Positions 37,395 through 45,278 of a DNA stretch of 64,000 nucleotides are shown piece by piece. The translations under genes and the position numbers were made by a program. Under the pieces are notes generated by a model, which saw only the letters and a program-made list of their open reading frames with translations, was not told where the DNA came from and searched no databases. Within the stretch, counting starts at the first letter, position 1. The number at the start of each line of letters is the position of its first letter. Source of the DNA: RZYY01 sp036794825. Lineage in GTDB: Bacteria > Bacteroidota > Bacteroidia > Bacteroidales > 4484-276. Where the stretch lies: the NCBI GenBank assembly GCA_036794825.1, contig DAIRGA010000002.1, positions 1-64,000 on the forward strand, in the 5' to 3' direction.

Positions 37395-37530
37395 CCTAAG
37401 GAGGGAACAACACCTGATAAAAATCTGGTTTAAAAAATGCCTGTTGTGTTTCATCTCTCCCTCCGCTTGAATGTTTGCAGCCTAATGCCAGAATGATTTT
37501 CGTGGGTGAGCTGTATGTGAGGTATTTTAT
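37395..37530. repeat. Interspersed repeat R, copy 2 (start-less tail frame)
   Basis: Homologous to 31587-31730. The minus strand keeps the frame ending SSGG-DETQQ, then F-P-FY-VLFPP and TAG, but an in-frame TGA about 20 codons before KII and the lack of any ATG mean it cannot be expressed alone. It lies about 100 bp upstream of copy A, so the two R copies bracket the whole Asp-box/C25 array. Confidence 0.7.
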
Positions 37531-37715
37531 TCATTTTAGCCTGTATTACGAATCATGTTTAAAACATCTAATTGGCAAACTTAGAGAAAATTTTTAAGTG
37601 AGCACATTTGTTTTGTTGAAAATGTTGATAACAGCTTATATCAGTTCAATGGAGGATGATCTGCGCCTGGTGAATTGTTGGTTTATAGCTATCGGAGAGC
37701 TTTGGCGCCAATTTC

Positions 37716-37993
37716 AGCGATAGTATCGCTCTCAGCGATCCTATCGCTAAAACCAAAAAGCATTTTTTTTAGTCATAGGATGGCTGATAGCCATACTATG
37801 ACTATCAATAAGCGATAGTATCGCTCCCGGCGATCCTATCGCTAAACCACCAATGCAATCTTTTTTAGCCATAGGATGGCTGATAGCCATACTATGACTA
37901 TCAAAACGCGATAGTATCGCTCCCAGCGATCCTATCGCTATTCCAAAACTCCTGTCTTTTAGTCATAGCATGGCTTGGAGCCATACTATCACA
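37716..37993. repeat. Paired-hairpin (REP/BIME-like) array, left of the ATPase
   Basis: Six 33-nt imperfect hairpins alternate in orientation with a period near 95 bp: A1 37716-37748, B1 37771-37803, A2 37811-37843, B2 37867-37899, A3 37907-37939, B3 about 37961-37993. The A arm is AGCGATAGTATCGC and the B arm is AGTCATAGGATGGC. Reverse-complemented A aligns with B without gaps: 14-bp stems, 5-nt loop, an unpaired position at 9/25 (G.A in A1, A2, A3, B1 and B2), and compensatory changes at three stem pairs. No RAYT-type transposase is in the window. Confidence 0.82.
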
Positions 37994-38118
37994 AGCTGGC
38001 GCCGGATTTCATCCAAACAATCAGATATTGATTCTTTGAATCGTAACTCCAATAAAACATAATATTTTTGAGTTATAACTCAAATAACTATTATTTTTGT
38101 CATCAAATTCTTTGAGAG

Positions 38119-39246
38119 ATGATCAATCGAACGTTGGAAAACATCATTCGTCAGAGGCTGTTTCAGGGCAAGGCCATCATTATTCTAGGTCCGCGGCAGG
38201 TGGGCAAGTCAACGCTTTTGCAGATGTTGCAGTCCGGGCTTGATAAAAAGGTGCTCAATCTCAACTGTGATAACAACGACACCAGGAAATTATTAACTGA
38301 ACCCGGTATCAACGACCTGCGCCGATTGGCAGGAAACAGCGAGGTGATCTGTATTGACGAGGCACAGCGGGTGTTGAACATCGGCCTTACCCTGAAGCTG
38401 TTCATAGATCAGATACCCGAGGTACAACTGGTTGTTACCGGTTCGTCGTCACTCGACTTGTCGAATATGGTAAATGAACCATTGACTGGCAGAAAATTTG
38501 AGTATCAGCTCTATCCGCTTACCTTAAAAGAGCTGGTTGACCATTTTGGCTTTATTGAAGTCAACCGCAAACTGGAGCAGCACCTGATATACGGAACTTA
38601 TCCCGATGTGGTTAACAATCCCGGACACGAGCCTGAAATTCTCAATAATCTCGTAAGCAGCTATCTTTTCAAAGATGTGTTTATGTTTCAGGATATACGC
38701 AAGCCCGAATTCATCGAACAACTCCTCGAAGCACTTGCCCTTCAGATGGCGTCGGAGGTTTCGTATAACGAGTTGGCGCAACTGCTCAAAACAGATCCTC
38801 ATACCGTTCAGCGTTATATTAGCCTTCTCGAAAAAGCTTTTATCATTTTCAGGCTTCGTTCCTACAGCCGAAACCTGCGCAATGAGCTGAAAAGGAGCCG
38901 GAAAATCTACTTTTACGATAACGGAGTGAGGAACGCCATACTTGGTAACTTTAGCGCGCTTGAATCACGCACGGATAAAGAAATGCTGTGGGAAAACTTC
39001 TTCATTGCCGAACGCGCCAAATTCCTGCACTACAATCAGCATTATTCCAGGCGTTTCTTCTGGCGCACCACGCAACAGCAGGAAATTGACTACATCGAAG
39101 AAGCGGATGGAAACTTGTCGGCATTTGAAGTTAAATGGAACCCTGATCGCAGGGTCAGTTTCCCGCTAACTTTCACAAGAGCTTACCCTGGCGCCTCAAC
39201 TCATGCGGTAAACCGGAAGAATTTTTGGGACTATTTAGGAGTTTGA
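38119..39246 (+). CDS. AAA-type ATPase with DUF4143 domain
   Basis: A 375-aa protein of the AAA_14/DUF4143 family of prokaryotic ATPases. Walker A is GPRQVGKST (24-32), Walker B is EVICIDEAQRV (about 75-85), and a sensor-like TGSSSLDLS follows. A winged-helix stretch lies at about 215-250 (YNELAQLLKTDPHTVQRYISLLEKA), and a C-terminal nuclease-like DUF4143 segment has IDYIEEADGNLSAFEVKWN (about 325-345), resembling the D/E-x-K core of PD-(D/E)XK folds. The cellular role of this family is not established; members are often scattered and horizontally transferred. Paired-hairpin arrays lie on both sides (37716-37993 and 39279-39399), so gene and repeats may have moved as a unit. The gene is complete. 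Confidence 0.88.
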   Translation: MINRTLENIIRQRLFQGKAIIILGPRQVGKSTLLQMLQSGLDKKVLNLNCDNNDTRKLLTEPGINDLRRLAGNSEVICIDEAQRVLNIGLTLKLFIDQIPEVQLVVTGSSSLDLSNMVNEPLTGRKFEYQLYPLTLKELVDHFGFIEVNRKLEQHLIYGTYPDVVNNPGHEPEILNNLVSSYLFKDVFMFQDIRKPEFIEQLLEALALQMASEVSYNELAQLLKTDPHTVQRYISLLEKAFIIFRLRSYSRNLRNELKRSRKIYFYDNGVRNAILGNFSALESRTDKEMLWENFFIAERAKFLHYNQHYSRRFFWRTTQQQEIDYIEEADGNLSAFEVKWNPDRRVSFPLTFTRAYPGASTHAVNRKNFWDYLGV

Positions 39247-39278
39247 GGGGTTTGCCGGAAACGGTTTGGGTAAATGTT

Positions 39279-39399
39279 TAGTCATAGGATGGCTGGGAGC
39301 CAATTTTGGCGATAGTATCGCTCCCGGCGATCCTATCGCTAATCAAACAAAGATGGGTGTTTTTGTTAGACATGGGATGGCCTGGAGCCATGCAATGAC
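39279..39399. repeat. Paired-hairpin (REP/BIME-like) array, right of the ATPase
   Basis: A half B unit (39279-39302) runs into a full A unit (39308-39340, nearly identical to A2), followed by a decayed B unit (39367-39399). It lies between the ATPase stop and the convergent dnaJ stop at 39413, so it could also act as a bidirectional transcription stop or mRNA-end stabiliser. Confidence 0.75.
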
Positions 39400-39412
39400 G
39401 GATGGGGGACTT

Positions 39413-40555
39413 TTACTGAAAATATTCCCTCATGCGACTGAAAAAGTTCTTCTGTCCTTTGGAGGGTTTTGGGTTGAAGTTGGGCGAAAGGGCAAGTTTT
39501 TCGAGTATTGCTTTTTCTTCTTTGCTGATACTTTCGGGCGTCCATACATTTACATTGATGAGTAGGTCGCCTTTGCCATAGCGTTCCACACTGGGCAGTC
39601 CTTTTCCTTTGAGCCTCAGCACTTTGCCACTTTGTATTCCGGGTTCGAGGGTAATTCTGGCTTTTCCTTCGAGGGTGGGCACTTCTACCTGGCAACCGAG
39701 CACGGCTTCGGGGAATGAGATATATTTTTCGTAGATGAGGTTGCTGCCGTCGCGCACCAGGTCGTCGTGTTCTTTTTCTTCGATGATGATAATCAGGTCG
39801 CCGTTGATGCCGCCTCTTGCACCTGCATTTCCCTTTCCGCTCACCGATAGCTGCATGCCATCGGCTACGCCGGCCGGGATGTTGATGCTAATCACCTCTT
39901 CGCCTTTTACAATGCCGTCGCCGCCGCAGGAGGTACACTTCTGGGTGATGGAACGGCCTTCGCCGCCGCACGACGGGCAGGTGGAGCTGGTTTGCATCTG
40001 GCCGAGAAAGGTGCTGGTGACACGTGTTACCTGGCCCGTCCCGTGGCAGGTTCCGCAGGTGCTGTAGGACGACCCGTGCTGAGCCCCGCTACCTGAGCAG
40101 GGTTCGCACTTTACATATTTATTTACTTTAATTTTTTTCTCAACGCCTTCGGCAACCTCTTCAAGTCCCAGTTTTACTTTTACCCGAAGATTTGAGCCAC
40201 GGTTAACATGACGGCGGGTTCCCCCTCCAAAACCTCCTCCGAAACCGCTGAACCCACCTCCAAATGCGCTGCCGAAAATATCGCCAAAGTGCGAGAAAAT
40301 GTCGTCCATGGACATACCGCCACCCTGACTGCCAACTCCATCGTGTCCGTAGCGGTTGTAACGTTCGCGCTTGTTGGGGTCGCTCAGCACTTCGTAGGCC
40401 TCGGCAGCCTCCTTGAATTTATCCTCGGCATCCTTGTTTCCCGGGTTTTTGTCGGGATGAAATTTTAAAGCCATTTTTCGGTAAGCCTTTTTGATTTCGG
40501 CTTCGCTTGCAGTTCTGGGTACTTCCAGTATTTCGTAGTAGTCTCTTTTTGTCAT
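39413..40555 (-). CDS. dnaJ: Chaperone DnaJ (Hsp40)
   Basis: A 380-aa cytosolic co-chaperone that stimulates DnaK ATPase and delivers substrates. The J domain (about 1-70) has HPD at 33-35. A Gly/Phe-rich linker follows (about 75-120), then a zinc-finger region with four CxxCxGxG motifs (CEPCSGSG, CGTCHGTG, CPSCGGEG, CTSCGGDG) and a C-terminal substrate-binding/dimerisation part. It lies 33 bp downstream of grpE on the same strand; dnaK is not in the window. Length and architecture are standard for type I DnaJ. Confidence 0.97.
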   Translation of the reverse strand: MTKRDYYEILEVPRTASEAEIKKAYRKMALKFHPDKNPGNKDAEDKFKEAAEAYEVLSDPNKRERYNRYGHDGVGSQGGGMSMDDIFSHFGDIFGSAFGGGFSGFGGGFGGGTRRHVNRGSNLRVKVKLGLEEVAEGVEKKIKVNKYVKCEPCSGSGAQHGSSYSTCGTCHGTGQVTRVTSTFLGQMQTSSTCPSCGGEGRSITQKCTSCGGDGIVKGEEVISINIPAGVADGMQLSVSGKGNAGARGGINGDLIIIIEEKEHDDLVRDGSNLIYEKYISFPEAVLGCQVEVPTLEGKARITLEPGIQSGKVLRLKGKGLPSVERYGKGDLLINVNVWTPESISKEEKAILEKLALSPNFNPKPSKGQKNFFSRMREYFQ

Positions 40556-40588
40556 GTTGTAAATGTGTTATGGGATGGGTAAGACTGG

Positions 40589-41206
40589 CTACTGGCCAAC
40601 AACCACCCTGGCAAACCTGATTACTTTGCCGTTGAGCAGGTATCCTTTTTCGATTTCGTCAATTACTTTACCTTTCAGCTCATCGGTGGGTGCGGGAATG
40701 ATGGTCAACGCCTCGTGAAAGTCGGTGTCGAATGCCTGTTCTTTGCAATTCATCGGCGTAAGACCTTTTTTACTCAGGGTGTTCAATAATTTGTTGTAAA
40801 TCAATTTGATGCCATCCAGGTCAGGCCCCGATGTCCCGTTCTTTTCCATCGCGGCAATGGCTCTTTCAAAATCATCAACCACTGGCAGCAAACTGGTAAT
40901 CACCTCTTCCGAAGCTGTGCTGAGCAGTTCGAGGCGCTCTTTGCCGGTACGCTTGCGGTAATTATCGAAATCCGAAAACAATCGCAGATACTTGTCGTTC
41001 AGATCATTAACCTTACCTTCCAGCTCGCTTATCTTCTCTTCGTATTTTTTGATGGCTTTCTTGCCTTTCATAAAAGGGGATTTCAACTGGTTTTCCTCCT
41101 CATGGTGATTAGACTCAGGTTTCATTTTTTCCCCTTTTGCATCGCCAATGTCTGCTTTTGTCTCTTCGATTTGCTGACCGGGATCAATTTTGTTATCTTC
41201 TGCCAT
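40589..41206 (-). CDS. grpE: Nucleotide exchange factor GrpE
   Basis: A 205-aa cytosolic protein that releases ADP from DnaK. An acidic, disordered N-terminus (about 1-50) leads into a long coiled coil (about 50-105; KKAIKKYEEKISELEGKVNDL, then YLRLFSDFDNYRKRT). The C-terminal beta-wing domain ends with the family signature (AFDTDFHEALTII ... GKVIDEIEKGYLLNGKVIRFARVVVG). It is first in the grpE-dnaJ pair. Length and motif order are typical. Confidence 0.95.
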   Translation of the reverse strand: MAEDNKIDPGQQIEETKADIGDAKGEKMKPESNHHEEENQLKSPFMKGKKAIKKYEEKISELEGKVNDLNDKYLRLFSDFDNYRKRTGKERLELLSTASEEVITSLLPVVDDFERAIAAMEKNGTSGPDLDGIKLIYNKLLNTLSKKGLTPMNCKEQAFDTDFHEALTIIPAPTDELKGKVIDEIEKGYLLNGKVIRFARVVVGQ

Positions 41207-41326
41207 AATCTTATCTGCTAAAAATCAATTAATTACAAATTTGGTCAATTTTTACTCTGACTATCAAAAGTATTGCCAATGGCGTTGGCTGCGTCAGATT
41301 GTCAGGGTATTTCATCTTTAACAGCG

Positions 41327-41854
41327 CTACCTGGTCATTTGCGTCAGCATTTGATGGAGCTGCTCTGTTTTGAGGTTTTTGGCCAGGATTTTTCCGTTGC
41401 CATCAATCAGCACACTGGCCGGAATGGCTCTGATATCGTAGGTTTTAGCTGCCACCGATTCCCATCCTTGCAGTGAGCTGACGTGCTCCTTCCAGACCAA
41501 TCTGTCTTTCTGGATGGCAGCCAACCAGTTGTCGCGGGTTTTGTCGAGCGAAACGCTGAAGATGATAAAACCATCGCCGGATTCAAATTTATTATCCCTG
41601 AAAGTATGGTAAGTTTCAACCAGTTCGGCGTTTTCATACCTGCATGGCCGGCACCAGGATGCCCAGAAGTGAATGAGAATCACCTTGCCGCGGAAGTCAT
41701 AAAGGCTGAAAGTCTCTCCACCGGGGCTTTTCAGGCTGATATCGGGCGCAGTGTTTCCAACTTCAATCCCGGTTACCGGCGGCTGGGCGAATGCATTGGT
41801 GGTAAAAAACATTGTGAGTATCGAGATGGTGAAAAGTCGGGTCATGGCCATCAT
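41327..41854 (-). CDS. TlpA/ResA-like periplasmic thioredoxin
   Basis: A 175-aa exported thiol-disulfide oxidoreductase. The ATG at 41854 (MMAMTRLFTIS) gives a signal peptide ending at AFAQ; a TTG at 41872 is a weaker option. The thioredoxin fold has the AhpC/TSA-type entry (GNTAPDISLKSPGGETFSLYDFRGKVILIHFWASWC), active-site CRPC (WCRPC) and cis-Pro AIPASVLID. This is the family that reduces cytochrome c maturation partners or other periplasmic proteins. It lies 62 bp after the murA stop on the same strand, but no cytochrome genes are nearby, so its partner is unknown. Confidence 0.88.
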   Translation of the reverse strand: MMAMTRLFTISILTMFFTTNAFAQPPVTGIEVGNTAPDISLKSPGGETFSLYDFRGKVILIHFWASWCRPCRYENAELVETYHTFRDNKFESGDGFIIFSVSLDKTRDNWLAAIQKDRLVWKEHVSSLQGWESVAAKTYDIRAIPASVLIDGNGKILAKNLKTEQLHQMLTQMTR

Positions 41855-41933
41855 CTTCTGATTTGGGGTCAATATTTTATAATGAAATGAAATACAGTGA
41901 TTTACAGTTAATGCGAAAGCAGGTCGAATATTT

Positions 41934-43238
41934 TTAAACCCTTACGATATCTGCACCCAAAGCCTTCAGCCGCACATCAATATCCTGGTAACCGCGGTCA
42001 ATCTGGTCAATGTTGTCAATGATGCTTTCGCCGGATGCCGAGAGTGCGGCGATGAGGAGAGCCACCCCGGCTCTGATGTCGGGCGAACTCATGCGCAGTC
42101 CCCTCAACTGGTGATTGCGCCCCAGCCCGATCACGGTGGCCCGGTGAGGATCGCACAGGATGATCTGGGCGCCCATATCTATCAGTTTATCCACAAAATA
42201 GAGGCGGCTTTCGAACATTTTTTGGTGAATGAGCACGCTTCCTTTGGCCTGAACGGCGGTTACCAGTGCAATGCTGATCAGGTCGGGGGTGAATCCGGGC
42301 CAGGGAGCATCGGCAATGGTCATGATGCTGCCATCCAGAAACGTCTCTACCTCATAGAATTCCTGTTCGGGGATGATCAGCCGGTCGTCCTGTTCAATAA
42401 TACTGATTCCCAACCGGCGGAAAACATCCGGAATAATCCCTAACTGATTGTGATCAACACCGTTGATGGTGATGCCGGATTGCGTCATTGCGGCCAGCCC
42501 GATAAAACTGCCGATTTCGATCATGTCGGGCAGCAGTTTGTGTTCGCAGCCTCCGAGGCTTTCCACGCCTTCGACTGTCAGCAGGTTTGAGCCGATACCG
42601 CTGATTTTTGCTCCCATGCGGTTGAGCATTTTGCTGAGTTGCACCAGGTAAGGCTCACAGGCAGCGTTGAAGATGGTCGTTGTTCCGGTTGAAAGGGTAG
42701 CGGCCATCAGTACATTGGCCGTACCGGTTACCGACGCCTCGTCGAGCAGCATGTAAGTTCCGGTGAGTTTCGAAGCGTCAACCTTGTAAAAATTCCGGTT
42801 AAGGTCGTATTCAAACTTAGCTCCAAGTTTTTGTAAACCAATAAAATGCGTGTCAAGCCTTCGTCTGCCTATTTTGTCTCCGCCGGGTTGGGGTATGTAG
42901 CCCATTCCAAATCGTGCGATCAGCGGGCCGAGAATCATGATGGAACCGCGGAGTGCGGCGCCTTTTTTTCTGAAAGTATCCGATTTTAAATACTCCAGGT
43001 TGATGTCCACTGCTTCGAAAGTGAAGGTGTTCCGGTCTATTTTACCAACTTTTACCCCCATATCGCGCAGAAGATCAATAAGGTTGATTACATCATTGAT
43101 TAGCGGGATGTTGGAAATTGTAACCTTTTCAGGGGTGAGAAGTGCAGCACAGATTACCTGTAAAGCCTCATTTTTGGCGCCCTGTGGAGTAATTTCGCCG
43201 ATTAGTTTTTTACCTCCGTGTATAACAAAGGAGCTCAT
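41934..43238 (-). CDS. murA: UDP-N-acetylglucosamine 1-carboxyvinyltransferase, Cys-to-Asp type
   Basis: A 434-aa cytosolic enzyme of the first committed step of peptidoglycan synthesis, adding enolpyruvate from PEP to UDP-GlcNAc. Catalytic K22/N23 are present in GAKNEALQ, together with the LRGSIMILGPLIARFG segment and the double EPSP-synthase fold. The loop that carries fosfomycin-reactive Cys115 in E. coli (PGGCxIGxRPVDLH) reads PGGDKIGRRRLDTH here, so the residue is Asp (D121); the codon is a clear GAC. The enzyme should be active but insensitive to fosfomycin. It follows the DUF4290 gene, as is usual in Bacteroidota. Confidence 0.95.
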   Translation of the reverse strand: MSSFVIHGGKKLIGEITPQGAKNEALQVICAALLTPEKVTISNIPLINDVINLIDLLRDMGVKVGKIDRNTFTFEAVDINLEYLKSDTFRKKGAALRGSIMILGPLIARFGMGYIPQPGGDKIGRRRLDTHFIGLQKLGAKFEYDLNRNFYKVDASKLTGTYMLLDEASVTGTANVLMAATLSTGTTTIFNAACEPYLVQLSKMLNRMGAKISGIGSNLLTVEGVESLGGCEHKLLPDMIEIGSFIGLAAMTQSGITINGVDHNQLGIIPDVFRRLGISIIEQDDRLIIPEQEFYEVETFLDGSIMTIADAPWPGFTPDLISIALVTAVQAKGSVLIHQKMFESRLYFVDKLIDMGAQIILCDPHRATVIGLGRNHQLRGLRMSSPDIRAGVALLIAALSASGESIIDNIDQIDRGYQDIDVRLKALGADIVRV

Positions 43239-43405
43239 TGTCTGTGGATTTATTATTACCTGAAAATCAATTTATTAGGCTTGGTGTTGGGGAGCAGGTT
43301 GATGATTTCGGATTTTCTTCATCAAAAAATGAAATTACAGGAATTAATGCCACCAAGCCACCTGTAATCGTATTAAAAATCCACTTTTGTGGATGGTTGT
43401 TAAAA

Positions 43406-44047
43406 TTATACCTGCTGCCCGAATTTTCCTTTCTTTTTAGCCCGGTCGTGACGGGATTTTGACTTGGATTTTTTCTTGTTGGGTTGCTGCTGCAGGCCAA
43501 GAATTTCATGAGTGGGCGTTAACTGGAAATTTTCAGACCATCTAAGCCTGTGGTGAGACATATCCCATAGATGCTGGGCGATCAGGCTGTCCTCAACGGA
43601 GTCCCTGTTCCACAACAAGTATGACTTTTTCATCTGGTTGGCAATGTTTCGCACCAGAACCTCTTTCTCCTGGCCATCTTCCAAACCAGCTACTTTGTTA
43701 ATCAGATCCTGAATATTTCTTCCGTAGAAATTGTATTTCAGGTTGCCTTTGGGGTAGGCGAGTGGTTTTGGCAATGTGTGAAGTACCTCCTGGCTGGGCG
43801 GAGGAAATGGCGAATCAACATCGAGTTGAAATCCTGCCATGATGTGCAGGTGATCCCATAGCTTGTGCCGCATTTCGGGAGAGTCTTTGGCTGTGTTATG
43901 CAACTGAGCCATAACCTCAATCAGCTGATGGGCATAGCGGGTTCTTTTTTCACGGTCAGGGGTATTTACCACTTTTTCGACCATCTTGTGCAGGTTTCTT
44001 CCATACTCCGGCAACGTAATGGTTTCGCGCTGTGAGTTGTATTCCAT
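43406..44047 (-). CDS. DUF4290 domain protein
   Basis: A 213-aa soluble, mostly helical protein with no signal peptide. It matches the DUF4290 family: N-terminal TLPEYGRNLHKMVEKVV, HNTAKDSPEMRHKLWDHL, the central PYPKGNLKYNFYGRN-like stretch (here LAYPKGNLKYNFYG) and a highly basic C-terminal tail (KKKSKSKSRHDRAKKKG) that may bind nucleic acid or ribosomes. The family is restricted to Bacteroidota and usually precedes murA; its role is unknown. It sits 58 bp after prfA and upstream of murA, all on one strand. Confidence 0.88.
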   Translation of the reverse strand: MEYNSQRETITLPEYGRNLHKMVEKVVNTPDREKRTRYAHQLIEVMAQLHNTAKDSPEMRHKLWDHLHIMAGFQLDVDSPFPPPSQEVLHTLPKPLAYPKGNLKYNFYGRNIQDLINKVAGLEDGQEKEVLVRNIANQMKKSYLLWNRDSVEDSLIAQHLWDMSHHRLRWSENFQLTPTHEILGLQQQPNKKKSKSKSRHDRAKKKGKFGQQV

Positions 44048-44105
44048 GCTTGTTATTGTATTGATTTTGATTTACTTAAATCAGATTATTTTTTAATGAG
44101 CGATG

Positions 44106-45182
44106 TTAGGAGGTTTCAATTTCGGCTTTTAACCTTTCAGCGTTTTCGGCCAGTTGAAGCTGGTCAATCAGTTCCTGGATGTTTCCGTCAACAATGGATT
44201 GGAGGTTGTAAAGTGTCAGTCCGATGCGATGATCGGTAACGCGTCCCTGCGGATAGTTGTATGTCCTGATTTTGGCCGACCGGTCGCCGGTGGAAACCAT
44301 AGTTTTCCTTTTGGAGGAGATATCGTCGAGGTATTTTTTGTATTCAAGCTCGTAAAGCCTTGTCCGGAGCACCGAAAGTGCTTTGTTGTAGTTTTTGATC
44401 TGTGACTTCTCGTCCTGGCAGGAGGCCACGATTCCTGTCGGAATGTGCGTCAGACGGATCGCGGAATAGGTTGTATTCACCGACTGGCCGCCAGGACCTG
44501 ATGAACAAAAGGTGTCCTTGCGGATGTCGGATGGGTTGAGAACAATATCGAACTCGTCGGCTTCGGGCAGCACTACCACCGAGGCCGCTGATGTGTGCAC
44601 TCGCCCCTGTGTTTCTGTTACCGGAACTCGTTGAACCCGGTGAACGCCGGATTCATATTTCATCTGTCCGTAGACGTCTTCGCCTATAATATTGAAAATA
44701 ACTTCTTTAAATCCACCAACAGTGCCCTCGGCTGAGTCCACATACTCCACTTTCCAGCCTTTGGATTCGGCAAACTTTACATACATCCGGTAAAGGTCGC
44801 CGGCAAAAATACTGGCTTCATCACCACCGGTTCCAGCTCTTACTTCCACAATGGCGTTTTTGCCATCGGTGGGGTCGGCAGGGATAAGCATAAGACGGGT
44901 TTTCTCCTCCAGCTCTTCACGCTGCTGGGTGAGTGTGGCCAACTCTTCTTTAGCCATCGTGCGAAACTCTTCATCTTTCTCGTTCCTTAGCACATCCTTC
45001 GCCGATTCGATGTTGCCGGCAATCAGCCTCAGCTGGTCATATGCCTCCACAATTGGCTGAAGGTCTTTGTACTCTTTGTTGAGTTTTATAAACATCTTCA
45101 TGTCGGCCATCGCCGTTGGCTCGTTCATCTTTTGTTCGATGTCCTTCCACTTCTTCTTTATGGCCTCAAGTTTTTCAAGCAT
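44106..45182 (-). CDS. prfA: Peptide chain release factor 1
   Basis: A 358-aa translation termination factor reading UAA and UAG. The GGQ peptidyl-tRNA hydrolysis motif is in SSGPGGQSVNTT (near residue 230). The tripeptide anticodon is PVT in RVPVTETQGRVHTSA, as in RF1 (RF2 has SPF). The coiled N-terminal domain, the EVRAGTGGDEA segment and the length fit RF1, and there is no programmed frameshift of the RF2 kind. It heads the run prfA-DUF4290-murA-tlpA on the minus strand. Confidence 0.96.
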   Translation of the reverse strand: MLEKLEAIKKKWKDIEQKMNEPTAMADMKMFIKLNKEYKDLQPIVEAYDQLRLIAGNIESAKDVLRNEKDEEFRTMAKEELATLTQQREELEEKTRLMLIPADPTDGKNAIVEVRAGTGGDEASIFAGDLYRMYVKFAESKGWKVEYVDSAEGTVGGFKEVIFNIIGEDVYGQMKYESGVHRVQRVPVTETQGRVHTSAASVVVLPEADEFDIVLNPSDIRKDTFCSSGPGGQSVNTTYSAIRLTHIPTGIVASCQDEKSQIKNYNKALSVLRTRLYELEYKKYLDDISSKRKTMVSTGDRSAKIRTYNYPQGRVTDHRIGLTLYNLQSIVDGNIQELIDQLQLAENAERLKAEIETS

Positions 45183-45278
45183 AGATATTTAGAAAAAATT
45201 TTTGCAAAAGTAATTATTTCAGGGTGATTTCAGGATTACAATCCACTATCGCCACTGGTTAGGTTGTTTGCGGGCGGG

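Larger units (their letters stand above)
37294..38118. other. 825-bp region without a gene, made of repeats
   Basis: Contains repeat R copy 2 (37395-37530) and the paired-hairpin array (37716-37993). Between them, 37531-37715 is AT-rich with no convincing open frame. The stretch 37994-38118 leads to the ATPase start and contains the near-direct repeat GAGTTATAACTC, itself a 12-bp palindrome, at about 38071-38082. Confidence 0.6.

Noticed and set aside
37716..37993. Regularly spaced repeats considered as a CRISPR array
   Set aside because: The repeats are palindromic pairs in alternating orientation with spacers of about 7 and 23 bp that are themselves alike; no Cas gene and no unique spacers.
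38119..39246. DUF4143 ATPase considered as a transposase or IS protein
   Set aside because: It has Walker A/B and a DUF4143 domain, not a DDE or HUH transposase core.
37716..39399. Hairpins considered as integron attC sites or a simple terminator
   Set aside because: No integrase and no attC core sites, and one gene only; copy number and regular spacing exceed a terminator. A terminator role of the right-hand array is still possible.
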